Assembly (NCBI GenBank): GCA_052389915.1
Contig: JBQTHL010000031.1
Span: forward strand, 186,001 to 250,000
DNA: 64,000 nt
From: Panacagrimonas sp052389915
GTDB lineage: Bacteria; Pseudomonadota; Gammaproteobacteria; Nevskiales; Nevskiaceae
Direction: 5' to 3'
In this document: piece by piece, positions 1-9,206 of the stretch
How the letters are laid out: each line of letters begins with the position of its first letter
How positions within the stretch are numbered: position 1 is the stretch's first letter
Notes under the pieces: model-generated
The model's database searches: none
What the model saw: only the letters and a program-made list of their open reading frames with translations
What the model was told of the DNA's origin: nothing
Made by a program: the position numbers and the translations under genes

Positions 1-2
1 TG

Positions 3-77
3 TACCTGAATCTGCCCCCGCCGGCTGCGGCCCCCGGCGAACAGCCTGCGGCACCCGCACCCGCGCTGCCGCCATAA
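3..77 (+). CDS. 3' end of a truncated upstream gene (proline/alanine-rich tail)
   Basis: Reading frame 3 is open from the window edge to a TAA at 75-77 and encodes a Pro/Ala-rich tail ending in ALPP. Only 24 codons are inside the window, so no family can be assigned. Low-complexity PA-rich tails are common at the C termini of envelope and cytoplasmic proteins. The other plus frames are less convincing: frame 1 stops at once. The long inverted repeat and T-run just downstream would suit the 3' end of this gene. Confidence 0.45.
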   Translation, partial: YLNLPPPAAAPGEQPAAPAPALPP

Positions 78-112
78 TTTGCGGCAAGGTCTTTACCCTG
101 GAAACAGCGGTT

Positions 113-205
113 GGACGCGGATTGCGCGGATGAACGCGAATAACCACAAACGCCTTGATCGAATCCGCGTTCATCTGCGTGATCCGCGTCTGAAATGCTT
201 TTTTT
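113..205. repeat. Long inverted repeat plus T-run; probable intergenic palindromic element/terminator
   Basis: Two arms at about 113-138 and 166-190 are near reverse complements (GGACGCGGAT... against ...ATCCGCGTC). A run of seven T follows on the plus strand at about 199-205. It lies between the end of the upstream plus-strand gene and the end of the minus-strand antiporter gene, so it can fold in both transcripts. The arm sequence looks like a dispersed intergenic repeat. The T-run suggests it also serves as a Rho-independent terminator for the plus-strand gene. Confidence 0.5.
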
Positions 206-208
206 GGT

Positions 209-2032
209 TTACTCGTTCACCGCATCTACCGCAGTGATATTCGCCGTCTCCGGACTCAGCGCCGCTCCGGTCTGCCGCGGCGTGGTCAGCGGTAGCGGCT
301 TCATGCGGTTGCTGTGCAGCAAGTCCACACCGGCGCGGATGCCGCTGGTGGACTGCAAGGCCATGCGCTCGCGGTCACGGGCGCGCAGGTCGGCGGCAAT
401 TTCGCTGGCCTCCTCATCGGGTACGCCGAGCAGGCGCAACGCATTCTCGCCGAACAGGCTGGCGGACTCGTAGGTCTCGCGAATCTGGTAGTCCACGTCG
501 GCTGCGATGAGCTTCAGCGCGTGCTGCCGGTCGGTAGCCCGGACCAGCAGTCGTGCATGCGAAAACTCGTGCCGGGCCAGTTCGACGATCTTCAACGCCA
601 CGTCCGCATCGTTCACGCACACGGCGATGGCTTTGGCCTTGTGCGCGCCGGAGGCATGCAGCACGTCGAGCCGCGTACCGTCACCGTAATAGACCTTGAA
701 CCCGAAACTGCTGGCGCTGCGAATCATCTCCACGTCCAGGTCGATGATGGACACATCGATGCCGCGTGCCAGCAGCGCCTGGCTCGCCACCTGGCCGAAG
801 CGGCCGAAGCCGATCATCAGCACGCTGCCGCTCAGGCCCTCGGCCTTGTCGATGCCCTCGAACGAATCCTGTTCCTTCGGGATTGCCCAGCGTGATGCAA
901 ACACCACCAGCGGCGTCAGCGCCATCGACAGAATCACGATGGCGCTGAGCACCGCGTGGGTCTGGTTGTCGAACAGCCCCGCCGCAAGACCAGCGGCGTA
1001 CAGCACGAACGCGAACTCGCCGCCCTGCGCCATCAGCGCGGTGCGATGCAGGGCGTCGCCATGTCGCGTATTGAAAACGCGACCCGTGGCGTAAATACCG
1101 ACCCCTTTTGCAAGCATGAAGACTGCAACGCCCAGCGCGATCTGCCGCCAGTGCGTCGCGAACACCGACAGGTCCAGCGACATGCCGACGCTCAGGAAAA
1201 ACAGCCCGAGCAGGATGCCGCGGAAGGGTTCGATGTCGGCCTCCAACTGATGCCGGAACGTGGATTCGGACAGCAGTACGCCGGCCAGGAAAGCGCCCAT
1301 GGCCATCGACAGTCCGCCGAGTTGCATGAGCAGCGCCGCGCCCAGCACCACCAGCAGCGCCGCGGCGGTCATGACTTCGCGTGCGCGCGCCGCTGCGAGC
1401 AGACGGAACATCGGATTGAGCACCCAGCGCCCTACGATCACCAGGCCCGAGATCGCCGCGACCCCGAATGCAATGCTGGTCCAGCGCGATGTACCGCTCG
1501 AATGTTCCGGGGCGAGGAACGCGACCAGCGCCAGCAACGGCACGATCGCCAGATCTTCCAGCAACAGGATCGAGATCACGCGCTGCCCGCGCGGCGTGGA
1601 CGTTTCGCCCTGCTCGTCGAGCAAGAGCATCACGGTCGCGGTGGAGGTCATCACGAAGCCCATCGCCGCGACGAAGGCGACCGCAGGGTCGAGACCCGCA
1701 AGCATGCCCACGCCGCTCAGCAGCGCACCGCAGAACAACACCTGCGCCAGGCCCAGTCCGAAAATTTCGCGGCGCAAACCCCAGAGCCGCGAGGGCTGCA
1801 TCTCCAGGCCGATGATGAACAGGAACAACACCACGCCGAGTTCGGCGACGTGCAGGATCGCCTGCGGATCGGAGAACAGGCGGAGCCCGAAAGGACCGAT
1901 GGCGAGCCCCGCCGCGAGATAGCCGAGGACCGAGCCCAGACCCAGACGCTTGAACAGCGGCACGGCGATGACACCCGCCGCCAGCAGCGCCACTACCTGG
2001 ACCAGATCGTTGCCGTTTGCTTCCGCCGCCAT
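209..2032 (-). CDS. CPA2-family monovalent cation:proton antiporter (KefB/KefC-like)
   Basis: The 607-residue protein has about twelve hydrophobic segments over residues 10-385, typical of the Na+/H+ exchanger fold of the CPA2 family. A cytosolic TrkA-N (RCK) domain follows at about 400-520, with a Rossmann nucleotide-binding motif (GFGRFGQ) and an acidic residue after the second strand. The C-terminal 80 residues are polar and look disordered. KefB/KefC proteins exchange K+ for H+ across the inner membrane and are gated by ligands on the RCK domain. Whether this one responds to glutathione adducts cannot be read from the sequence, and no KefF/KefG-type partner lies next to it. The start at MAAEANG is preceded by a GGGGAG sequence about 10 nt away. 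It is transcribed divergently from the AbiEi-like gene. Confidence 0.88.
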   Translation of the reverse strand: MAAEANGNDLVQVVALLAAGVIAVPLFKRLGLGSVLGYLAAGLAIGPFGLRLFSDPQAILHVAELGVVLFLFIIGLEMQPSRLWGLRREIFGLGLAQVLFCGALLSGVGMLAGLDPAVAFVAAMGFVMTSTATVMLLLDEQGETSTPRGQRVISILLLEDLAIVPLLALVAFLAPEHSSGTSRWTSIAFGVAAISGLVIVGRWVLNPMFRLLAAARAREVMTAAALLVVLGAALLMQLGGLSMAMGAFLAGVLLSESTFRHQLEADIEPFRGILLGLFFLSVGMSLDLSVFATHWRQIALGVAVFMLAKGVGIYATGRVFNTRHGDALHRTALMAQGGEFAFVLYAAGLAAGLFDNQTHAVLSAIVILSMALTPLVVFASRWAIPKEQDSFEGIDKAEGLSGSVLMIGFGRFGQVASQALLARGIDVSIIDLDVEMIRSASSFGFKVYYGDGTRLDVLHASGAHKAKAIAVCVNDADVALKIVELARHEFSHARLLVRATDRQHALKLIAADVDYQIRETYESASLFGENALRLLGVPDEEASEIAADLRARDRERMALQSTSGIRAGVDLLHSNRMKPLPLTTPRQTGAALSPETANITAVDAVNE

Positions 2033-2236
2033 GCCAATGCCACTCCCCGGGTAATGCCGCGTCGTCGGGCAGAAGGTTACCGGTCATGGACCCGCTGGAG
2101 CGATGCCAGCCGATCGAGTCCGTTCAAGAGACACTCCATACCCCATAAATTCTTTAGATAACTTAAGGGCTTGCCCGATCATCTTGCAAAGATTTCTAGC
2201 ATGTGCTGAAGTATTTGCACTTCTTGGGATCTCTCC

Positions 2237-2860
2237 ATGCTCTTGCACACACTCGTTGACGAGCCCAGCAAATCCCAGCGGATAGTGGATCTGGCGGGTC
2301 GCCTGGGCGTGTTGCGTCCCAAGGATCTGGCCTCGCAAGGCATCCAGGCCGAGTATTTACGCCGCGCATGCGACAAGGGTGTGATCAAGAAGGTCAGCCG
2401 CGGCAGCTATGTGCTGCCGCAGAAGGAAATCAATCCCGATCTTGCGTTAGCGGTGGTGGGCCGCGCGGTGCCCAACGGCGTGGTGTGCCTGCGCTCGGCG
2501 CTGGCCTTTCATGGACTGGGCGAAATTCCGCGCGACATTGTGGACGTGGCCATCGAGCGACGTGCGGCCAAGCCGCGTTTCCACTACCCGGAACTGCGGA
2601 TCGCGCGCCTGGGCGGCCTGGCCTTCATGGAAGGGGTGGAGCGGCACTCCATTGAAGGCGTCAGGGTGCGCATCTACTCGCTGGAAAAAACCCTGGCCGA
2701 CCTGTTCAAGTTCCGCAACAAGATCGGGCCCCACGTTGCGGTCGATGCCTTGCGCGCTGCCTTGAACGAGCGCCGCGTGAAAAAGGATCGGCTCTGGCAT
2801 TTCGCCCGGCTGTGCAGAGTGGAAAGAGTGATCAAGCCGTATTTCGACGCACTCAGTTGA
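2237..2860 (+). CDS. AbiEi-type antitoxin/transcriptional repressor, apparently orphan
   Basis: The 207-residue protein begins with a winged-helix region (about residues 10-60, LAGRLGVLRPKDLASQGI) typical of the AbiEi_4 N-terminal domain. A C-terminal AbiEi domain follows that contains the characteristic YSLEKTLADLFKFRNK stretch. In type IV AbiE systems this protein represses its own promoter and counters the AbiEii nucleotidyltransferase toxin encoded directly downstream. Here the next gene, 7 nt away, is a phospholipase, and no AbiEii-like ORF is present nearby, so the antitoxin is either orphan or repurposed. An AT-rich stretch at about 2140-2170 is a plausible promoter. The family call is confident; the present function is not. 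Confidence 0.8.
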   Translation: MLLHTLVDEPSKSQRIVDLAGRLGVLRPKDLASQGIQAEYLRRACDKGVIKKVSRGSYVLPQKEINPDLALAVVGRAVPNGVVCLRSALAFHGLGEIPRDIVDVAIERRAAKPRFHYPELRIARLGGLAFMEGVERHSIEGVRVRIYSLEKTLADLFKFRNKIGPHVAVDALRAALNERRVKKDRLWHFARLCRVERVIKPYFDALS

Positions 2861-2867
2861 CGAGTCG

Positions 2868-3830
2868 ATGAAGAGCCCTTGCCTGGCGCTGTGCCTGTTT
2901 CTGATCGCGGGCGCAACGCAGGCCGAGACCTCGCTGCCCCCGGTGCAACTCGCAGAGGAGCCGGCGCTGAAAAATCCGCCCTCGCCGGAAGCCGTGACGT
3001 TCTGGCAACGCCTGCGCCGCTGCGACGACCGCAACGATCGCTCGGATCGTTCGCGCGGCTGGCTGCGGCATTTTGCGTCGAACGATCAGCCACCCTCGCC
3101 CGTGTTCGGCACGCCCTGCGACGTGGACTGGCACAAGCCGATGTTCATCCTGCCGTACACCTATTCGCCGGATTACGAGTCCAAGGAGACCGAGGTGCTG
3201 TTCATCGTCAGCGCCAAGTTCCGTCCGCTGGGATTGCCGCTGTACCTGGCCTATTCGCAGCGTTCGTACTGGGCGCTGTACGACCAGAAGCGTTCGCGTC
3301 CTTTTAGGGAAACCATCTACAACCCGGAAATCTTCTATCGCTGGAAACCGAAGACCGATGTGGAGCCCGACCTGGCCCACGACCTGATCTGGGGTTTCGA
3401 CGGCGGCTACGAGCACGAGTCCAACGGCCAGGACATTCCCGCATCGCGCTCCTGGGACCGGCTGTACATCGCGCCCTTTCTGGAACGCCGCGGCACCGCC
3501 CTGCAACTGAAAGTCTGGTATCGATTGCCGGAGGACGAGAAGAGAGACGAGGACGATGCCGGCGGCGACGACAACCCGGACATCGACGATTTCATGGGCT
3601 ACGGCGAGTTGCATCTTTATCGCCGCTTCAATCTCAACCGACGCATGCACGCGATGCTGCGCAGCAACCCGGCGACCGGGCGCGGCGCCATCCAGGTCGA
3701 ACATAGCTGGCGCATCGGCGAGGGCGACCTGTTCTGGACCGTCTACGCTTGGCACGGCTACGGCGAGAGCCTGACCGACTACAACGATTCGGTGACGCGA
3801 ATCGGCATCGGCTTCGCGCTCGCGCGGTAG
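2868..3830 (+). CDS. pldA: Outer-membrane phospholipase A (OMPLA)
   Basis: This 320-residue protein starts with a signal peptide of about 19 residues, likely cleaved after ATQA. It carries the OMPLA active-site signature YEHESNGQ, in which the His and Ser match the catalytic pair, with a downstream Arg/Asp segment SRSWDRLYI. Aromatic-alternating strands through to the C terminus fit a 12-stranded outer-membrane barrel. The enzyme hydrolyses mislocalised phospholipids in the outer leaflet of the outer membrane and is normally activated by Ca2+-dependent dimerisation. A short proline-rich spacer and an acidic loop (DEKRDEDDAGGDDNPD) are visible. The last residues are LAR rather than a classic terminal Phe. 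It lies 7 nt after the AbiEi-like gene, so the two may be co-transcribed. Confidence 0.9.
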   Translation: MKSPCLALCLFLIAGATQAETSLPPVQLAEEPALKNPPSPEAVTFWQRLRRCDDRNDRSDRSRGWLRHFASNDQPPSPVFGTPCDVDWHKPMFILPYTYSPDYESKETEVLFIVSAKFRPLGLPLYLAYSQRSYWALYDQKRSRPFRETIYNPEIFYRWKPKTDVEPDLAHDLIWGFDGGYEHESNGQDIPASRSWDRLYIAPFLERRGTALQLKVWYRLPEDEKRDEDDAGGDDNPDIDDFMGYGELHLYRRFNLNRRMHAMLRSNPATGRGAIQVEHSWRIGEGDLFWTVYAWHGYGESLTDYNDSVTRIGIGFALAR

Positions 3831-3899
3831 GCGGCGGGTCGCTCCGCACCTCGTACAAGGTCAGGTCCGCGCTCTTCGCCCGCTACCGTGTTCTTGACC

Positions 3900-5720
3900 C
3901 TATACAGACCTCGCCTGGAACTCTGGCTGCGCGATGCACGCCAGCGTGCCCGCGCGAAACAGGTTCGCCAGTTCGTCGGCAGGCATGGGTCGCGCAAGCA
4001 GAAATCCCTGCGCCTGGTCGCAGCCATGGGCGCGCAGGAATTCGAGTTGTTCCGGGGTTTCCACGCCCTCGGCGATCACCCTCAGCTTCAGGCTGTGCGC
4101 CATGCCGATGATGGCCAGGGCGATGGCGGCATCGTCCGCATTGCCGGTGACATTGCGGATGAAGCTCTGATCGATTTTCAAGGTGTCGATCGGGAAACGC
4201 CGCAAGTAGGCCAGGCTCGAATAACCGGTGCCGAAGTCGTCGATCGAAATCCGGATTCCCTGCGATTTCAGCTTGCGCAGGATGCCAACCGTCTGGTCGA
4301 CGTCTGACATCAGCGTGCTTTCGGTCAACTCGACCTCCAGCAGCCCGGGCGAGACCCGGTGCCTGGCCAGCGCAGCGGCTGCAGCCCGCGCGAAATCGAG
4401 GCCTTCGAAGCTGGCGGCACCAACAGGCATCGGAGGTCTATGGCTCTGGGTCTTGTCTGCCAACAGGAACTGGCTGCCCGAGACGTTGACCGCCACCGCA
4501 ATCGATCCCACGCCGCTGCGTTCCCAATCGGCGATCTGCTTGCAGGCGGCATCGATGACCCAGGCACCCACCGGTACGATCAGGCCGGTCTCTTCGAGCG
4601 CGGAAATGAAATTCTCGGCCAGGATGAGTCCATGCCCGGGGCGGTCCCAGCGCAGCAAGGCTTCCACGCCGGTCCAGCGCCCGGTATCGATCTGCATCGT
4701 CGGCTGGAAGTGCAGGACAAACTCGTTATGGTCGAGCGCCCTGCGCAGCGCGTTCTCCAGATCGAGCTTCTTGCGCGAACGCGCGTTCATCTCCGCGGTA
4801 TAGAAACGGAAGGTGTCGCGTCCGGCGCCCTTGGCCTCGTACATGGCGGTATCGGCGTATTTCATCAGGGTGGCGGCGTCCGGCGCGTCGGCCGGGAACA
4901 TGGCGATGCCGATGCTCGCGGTCACGCGGACCTCGTGACCGTCCAGATTGAAAGGCCGGCGCAATTCGCCGACGAGCGTATTGGCAACGGTTCCGGCGGC
5001 GTGAGGATCGCTGGCGTTGGTCAGGACGAGCGCGAACTCGTCGCCGCCAAGGCGGCCAAGCGTATCGCTGGCGCGCAAACACTGGGTCATCCGGGCACCG
5101 ACCTTGCGCAGCAGTTCATCGCCCAGCGCATGTCCCAGGGTGTCGTTCACGTTCTTGAAGCGGTCGAGATCGATGAACAGTACCGAGACGAAATGAGTCT
5201 CCCTTCCGGCCAAGGTCAAGGCCCGTTCCAGGGACTCGTGGTAGTGCCTGCGGTTGGGAAGATCGGTCAGCGAGTCGAAGCGCGCCAGGGTTTCCAGCGT
5301 CCTACCGTGATCACGCGCCGCCTCGTGCAACAGGCGCACTTCGAGCATGTTGTGCACCCGCATCAACACCTCGGACAGATCGAACGGCTTGCTGACGAAA
5401 TCCTTCGCGCCGCCCTGCAGCGCGCGCAGCTTGTGGCCCGGGTGCGCGGTGACCGCCAGTACCGGCAGATATCCGCCGGCTTCAATCTCCTTCAAGCCCT
5501 CCATGACCTGGAAACCATCCATGACCGGCATCTGCAGGTCGAGCAGGATCAGGTCGTAGCGATGCTCGCGATGCAGGGTGCAGACCTCGCGCGAATCCAT
5601 CGTGGAGCTGACGGCAACGTAGCCGGCGCCGCGCAGCATCCGATCGAGCAGACGGACATTGGGTTCCTGATCGTCAACGATCAGGATCTTGCCGCGCAGG
5701 ATGTTGGATGGATCGATCAT
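3900..5720 (-). CDS. REC-GGDEF-EAL response regulator (c-di-GMP turnover)
   Basis: The 606-residue protein has an N-terminal receiver domain (about 10-125) with the phosphoacceptor Asp in LILLDLQMPVMDG. A GGDEF domain (about 155-315) has an intact RLGGDEF motif, and an EAL domain (about 325-590) keeps EALLRW and DDFGTGYSSL. Both cyclase and phosphodiesterase signatures are therefore present, and the net activity cannot be predicted. An unusual insertion of about 20 residues (around DKTQSHRPPMPVG) sits within the EAL domain after NVSGSQFLL. The start codon overlaps the stop of the upstream kinase gene (ATGA), so the pair is translationally coupled and the kinase is the likely phosphodonor. Confidence 0.92.
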   Translation of the reverse strand: MIDPSNILRGKILIVDDQEPNVRLLDRMLRGAGYVAVSSTMDSREVCTLHREHRYDLILLDLQMPVMDGFQVMEGLKEIEAGGYLPVLAVTAHPGHKLRALQGGAKDFVSKPFDLSEVLMRVHNMLEVRLLHEAARDHGRTLETLARFDSLTDLPNRRHYHESLERALTLAGRETHFVSVLFIDLDRFKNVNDTLGHALGDELLRKVGARMTQCLRASDTLGRLGGDEFALVLTNASDPHAAGTVANTLVGELRRPFNLDGHEVRVTASIGIAMFPADAPDAATLMKYADTAMYEAKGAGRDTFRFYTAEMNARSRKKLDLENALRRALDHNEFVLHFQPTMQIDTGRWTGVEALLRWDRPGHGLILAENFISALEETGLIVPVGAWVIDAACKQIADWERSGVGSIAVAVNVSGSQFLLADKTQSHRPPMPVGAASFEGLDFARAAAAALARHRVSPGLLEVELTESTLMSDVDQTVGILRKLKSQGIRISIDDFGTGYSSLAYLRRFPIDTLKIDQSFIRNVTGNADDAAIALAIIGMAHSLKLRVIAEGVETPEQLEFLRAHGCDQAQGFLLARPMPADELANLFRAGTLACIAQPEFQARSV

Positions 5721-7846
5721 GAGGCTCGCGGCGGCGTGGCCGCTGCGATCCGCCCTCGAAGGTTCGAGCGGCCTTCCGCGACGTCCAGTGCCAGGTACAA
5801 CGAATCCATGAATTCGTCGACCTTGACCGGCTTGGTGAGATAGCGGAAGAATCCTGCCTCCAGGCCTTTCCGGATATCGCCCGGCATGGCGTTGGCGCTG
5901 ATGGCCAGCACCGGGATGTGTGCCGTGAGCGGATCTTCACGCAGGATTCTCAGGGCTTCGATGCCGCTGATGCCGGGCAGATTGATGTCCATCAGAATCA
6001 CCTCCGGCTGCCGGGTGCGCGCGCATTCGATGCCGAGTTCCCCGGTCACCGCAGTCAGCAGAGCCAGGTCGGAACGGCGCGCGATGAGCTGCTCGACCAG
6101 CTTGAGATTGGCGGGGTTGTCTTCGACATAGAGCAGGGTGCGCAGCGGCGCGCTTTGAAGGATCTGCGTCTGGGTCGCTGTCGTGGGATGGCCTATGTCA
6201 TAGCGCAGTTGCGGTGCGGCAGCCGTGCCCAGTTCGAACCAGAACACGCTGCCCGTTCCGACCGTGCTTTCCACGCCGATCGTCCCGCCCATCAGTTCGA
6301 CCAGGCGCTTGCTCACCACCAGGCCGATGCCGGTACCTTCCTCGGCGCCGCCCTCGCGGCCGAGCCGGTTGAACGACTGAAACAACTGCGTCAGCTTTTC
6401 CGGGGACAGTCCAGCCCCGGTGTCCGTGACGCAGATGCGGGTGCGCTCTGCGGAGCCGGTGGAGAATTCCACGACGACATCACCACCGGGCCGGTTGTAC
6501 TTGATCGCGTTCGACAGCAGGTTGATGAAAACCTGCTTCAGGCGGGTCTGATCGGCCAAGACGAAGCAAGGCGCGTCGAAACTGGGAAAGTTCAGCTTGA
6601 TGCCACGCTTCTGCCCCTGCGGTTCCATCATGGCCTGGCATTCGAGCAGCACCTCCTCCAACGAAACCGGCTCCTCCGACAGCGACAGCTTGCCGGACTC
6701 GATAACCGCCAGATCGAGAATCTCGTTGATCAGCTCCAGCAGATACCAGCCGGCGTGCAGGATCTGGCCGATGCTTTCCTTCTGCGCCTGTGTTGCCGGC
6801 GGCGAATCGGAATCCATCAACTGCGCGAACCCGAGAATCGCGTTGAGCGGCGAGCGCAGCTCGTGACTCATGCTGGACAGAAAATCTGATTTGGCCAGGT
6901 TGGCTTTTTCCGCCACGACCTTCGCGTTTTCCAGTTCGGCGTTTTTGTCCTGCAGCACCTGATCCAGGCGCAGGCGTTCTTCTTCGACCTGCTTGCGCGC
7001 GGTGTTGTCGGTGCCGATCAGCAGATAGCCGATGATGGTGTCCGCCGCGTCGCGCAGCGCCGTCACCGACACCACCGCCGGGAAGCGGCTGCCGTCCTTG
7101 CGGAAGTAGGTCAGCTCGTAGATGTCCTCGATGCCGCGCGAGGCCTTGAACACCAGGGCTTCGAAGCCGGGCTTGATCGAGGTGCCGAGCTCCAGGCTCA
7201 AGGCCTGGGCGCGAATGATGACTTCCTGCGGATCGGAGATGTCGGCCGGCGTGATCTTGTTCATCACCTCGGCCGCGGTGTAGCCGAGCATGCGCTCGGC
7301 GCCGACGTTGAAGATCTGGATCACGCCCTTGGCGTCGGTGGCGATGCTGGAGAAGTTGGCGCTGTTGAAAATGGCGCTCTGCAAGGCGCTTGCGCCGAGC
7401 AGCGCGTCTTCGGCCTGTTTGCGCGCGGTGATGTCCATCAGCATGTTGATGCCTCCAGTAACCCGGCCGTCGGCGTCCCGCAGCGGGGTCGGATAGGGCG
7501 TGAACCAGATGCGCCGGCCGTCCGGCCGCTCCGCGATGGCTTCCGCGCCGCGCACCTCGCGCCCTTCGCGGATGGCGACGGCCATCGGACATTGGTCATG
7601 CGGCAGGGGTGTGCCATCGGGGCAATAAAGCTTCCAGCTCACGCACCAGCGGTCCGTATCCAGGGCCGGTACGCGACCACAGAAATCGACCGCGGCCTGG
7701 TTGAAATAGGTCAGGCGCCCTTCGACATCGGTGGTGTAGATCGCCACCGGCAGCGCGTCGAACATTTTGCTGAAGCTGTGTTCCGCATCCGGGTGCAATT
7801 GCCGCGAGACGTCGTGCAGAACAGGAACGAGGTCCTTCGTGAGCAT
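5717..7846 (-). CDS. Hybrid sensor histidine kinase (PAS-PAS-HisKA-HATPase-REC)
   Basis: The 709-residue protein lacks obvious membrane segments, so it is probably cytosolic. Two PAS/PAC domains cover about 25-150 and 155-295. A short coiled linker follows, then a HisKA domain with the phospho-accepting His in SHELRSPLNAILG (about 340). The ATPase domain has N, G1 and G2 boxes (NLLSNAIKYN, DTGAGLSP, GTGIGLVVSKRL), and a C-terminal receiver has its Asp in ILMDINLPGISG (about 645). PAS domains of this type sense redox, light or small ligands; the ligand is not evident here. Its stop overlaps the start of the REC-GGDEF-EAL gene, suggesting a phosphorelay controlling c-di-GMP. Confidence 0.92.
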   Translation of the reverse strand: MLTKDLVPVLHDVSRQLHPDAEHSFSKMFDALPVAIYTTDVEGRLTYFNQAAVDFCGRVPALDTDRWCVSWKLYCPDGTPLPHDQCPMAVAIREGREVRGAEAIAERPDGRRIWFTPYPTPLRDADGRVTGGINMLMDITARKQAEDALLGASALQSAIFNSANFSSIATDAKGVIQIFNVGAERMLGYTAAEVMNKITPADISDPQEVIIRAQALSLELGTSIKPGFEALVFKASRGIEDIYELTYFRKDGSRFPAVVSVTALRDAADTIIGYLLIGTDNTARKQVEEERLRLDQVLQDKNAELENAKVVAEKANLAKSDFLSSMSHELRSPLNAILGFAQLMDSDSPPATQAQKESIGQILHAGWYLLELINEILDLAVIESGKLSLSEEPVSLEEVLLECQAMMEPQGQKRGIKLNFPSFDAPCFVLADQTRLKQVFINLLSNAIKYNRPGGDVVVEFSTGSAERTRICVTDTGAGLSPEKLTQLFQSFNRLGREGGAEEGTGIGLVVSKRLVELMGGTIGVESTVGTGSVFWFELGTAAAPQLRYDIGHPTTATQTQILQSAPLRTLLYVEDNPANLKLVEQLIARRSDLALLTAVTGELGIECARTRQPEVILMDINLPGISGIEALRILREDPLTAHIPVLAISANAMPGDIRKGLEAGFFRYLTKPVKVDEFMDSLYLALDVAEGRSNLRGRIAAATPPRAS

Positions 7847-8057
7847 GGTCCATCTCCGGATCGGGCTTGTCCGCCCTCCGGGTGCAGAGAGGTCCTGGAG
7901 GAGGATCGGGCGGCCGAGGTCGCGAGAAGAACACAGGGGAACGGGCTCAGAAAAATCAGTGTAGGGCGCTGCGTTCAGGCACTGGACGACAGGGCTTGAA
8001 CGGCGCGTATGGACCGATGGACGGGAACAACCGGTGGAGGTGTTCGCTCATGCGCGC

Positions 8058-8777
8058 TTACTCGGCCGGGCCGGAAGCCAACCCACGCGCCAGGGCGATG
8101 TTGTAGAGGCCGAATACCTCCTGCACGGATCTGACTTCGGGCAGCACGTAGACGATGGCGCGATGCGACGCGAAGATCGGTCGAACCTGGGTTTCGTAGA
8201 ACTCGGCCGGCAGATTGATGCAGCCGTACGAGATGCGATTGTCGCGGGCCGTCGGCGTTGCCAGCCGTTGCGGGCGACGATCCCTGGCATCGATGGAGCG
8301 CAGACGGTGGATCGAGACGGCGGCGTCGTAGTCCAGCCAGATCACGTCCTCGCCCTGCGTATTGTGGCCGCGCTCGGCCACGAAGCGTCCGGCGGGTGTG
8401 GTTCTTTCCTCCGGCCTTACCTGCGAGATCGGCCGGGTACCGATGCCCGCGACGGAGTCGTCGCCCACCGCGGAGCCGAGCAGCGCCGCTGCCGAACCGC
8501 GCAGGCGCGCGTTGCCGTCGAACGCGTAGACCCTCGTGTTTTTCTTGTCGACAATCAGGAACGCAGACCCGTCGCTGTCGCGCGTCTTAGCGATCCAGTC
8601 GGCCACCTGTCGCGCCTCGGGCGAGGCGGAATGCCCGCGGAAATCAGCGCCTGTCGCTCGTATGGGTTCGACCCAGCCGTCACCCACGACGACCGGGATG
8701 GCGAGCGCCACAACGACCGCGCAGACAGACAGCCCCCAGGACCGACGCCTCCGCGCGCGGGCGGGCGGATACCTCAC
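8058..8777 (-). CDS. L,D-transpeptidase (YkuD-fold) family protein
   Basis: The 239-residue protein has an N-terminal hydrophobic segment after an Arg-rich start (about residues 13-32), consistent with a signal anchor. The C-terminal half carries the L,D-transpeptidase signature ISYGCINLP, with the catalytic Cys and an upstream His in AVSIHRLR. Members of this fold cross-link peptidoglycan 3-3 or attach lipoproteins to it in the periplasm; this variant belongs to a divergent subgroup with SYGCIN instead of SHGCIR. The start is GTG. It follows the lipoprotein gene by 24 nt on the same strand, so the two form an operon served by the promoter element at 9105-9145. Confidence 0.8.
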   Translation of the reverse strand: MRYPPARARRRRSWGLSVCAVVVALAIPVVVGDGWVEPIRATGADFRGHSASPEARQVADWIAKTRDSDGSAFLIVDKKNTRVYAFDGNARLRGSAAALLGSAVGDDSVAGIGTRPISQVRPEERTTPAGRFVAERGHNTQGEDVIWLDYDAAVSIHRLRSIDARDRRPQRLATPTARDNRISYGCINLPAEFYETQVRPIFASHRAIVYVLPEVRSVQEVFGLYNIALARGLASGPAE

Positions 8778-8801
8778 GCGGTCGCTATCTGAAACTGAAG
8801 G

Positions 8802-9044
8802 TCAGTTGCGGTCGGCCCGAGCCACGCGCTCTTCGGTCATCGGCTCGCTGAAAGTCGATGGCGCAGGCGTAAGGACGGACTGGGTCGGCTCGACCGGGGC
8901 GGCCGCTACCGGCTCGCTGGGGACGACCGGCGGAGGGCTGGCGCTGGTGCCGGCAGATGGGTTGCTGGGTTTTCCGGCACAGCCCAAGGTTCCGGCAACC
9001 ACAAGCGTGGAGGCAAGCAGGACGGAGAATCTGGATACATTCAT
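8802..9044 (-). CDS. Small proline/alanine-rich lipoprotein
   Basis: An 80-residue protein starts at 9044 with MNVSRFSVLLAS, a short hydrophobic stretch and a lipobox ending in LGC (Cys22). The mature part is rich in Pro, Ala, Ser and Glu and probably disordered. Much longer open frames continue upstream on this strand, but they are antisense to the antiporter gene and are not coding; the signal sequence fixes the start. A weak CCAGAG sequence precedes the ATG. It sits directly upstream of the L,D-transpeptidase gene, so an envelope role, such as a peptidoglycan-linked spacer, is possible but only inferred. Confidence 0.7.
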   Translation of the reverse strand: MNVSRFSVLLASTLVVAGTLGCAGKPSNPSAGTSASPPPVVPSEPVAAAPVEPTQSVLTPAPSTFSEPMTEERVARADRN

Positions 9045-9104
9045 ATCGGTACTCTGGAGTGGAGATGCGTGCAGAACGTCCGGCGAAGCTGCCGACAGTG
9101 CGCA

Positions 9105-9145
9105 CTGTAAGCGCCACATCCTGCGCTGGCTGTGCGGCAGCGCGC
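9105..9145 (-). promoter_or_regulatory. Copy 1 of the shared GTGCGCTG promoter element (lipoprotein/L,D-transpeptidase)
   Basis: Read on the minus strand: a GCGCGCTG core (9145-9138), then CCGC, then ACAGCC, a 17-nt spacer, and TTACAG at 9110-9105 as a -10-like hexamer. The element ends about 60 nt upstream of the lipoprotein start. Four other copies with the same order and spacing occur in this window. The first base of the core differs least from the others at GTGCGCTG (one mismatch). Function as a promoter or activator site is inferred from this repetition. Confidence 0.45.
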
Positions 9146-9206
9146 ATACGAACGGCGCCCCGATGCGGCGCCCATACTGGTCTGAATTGATCGGGATACA
9201 TCGCGC

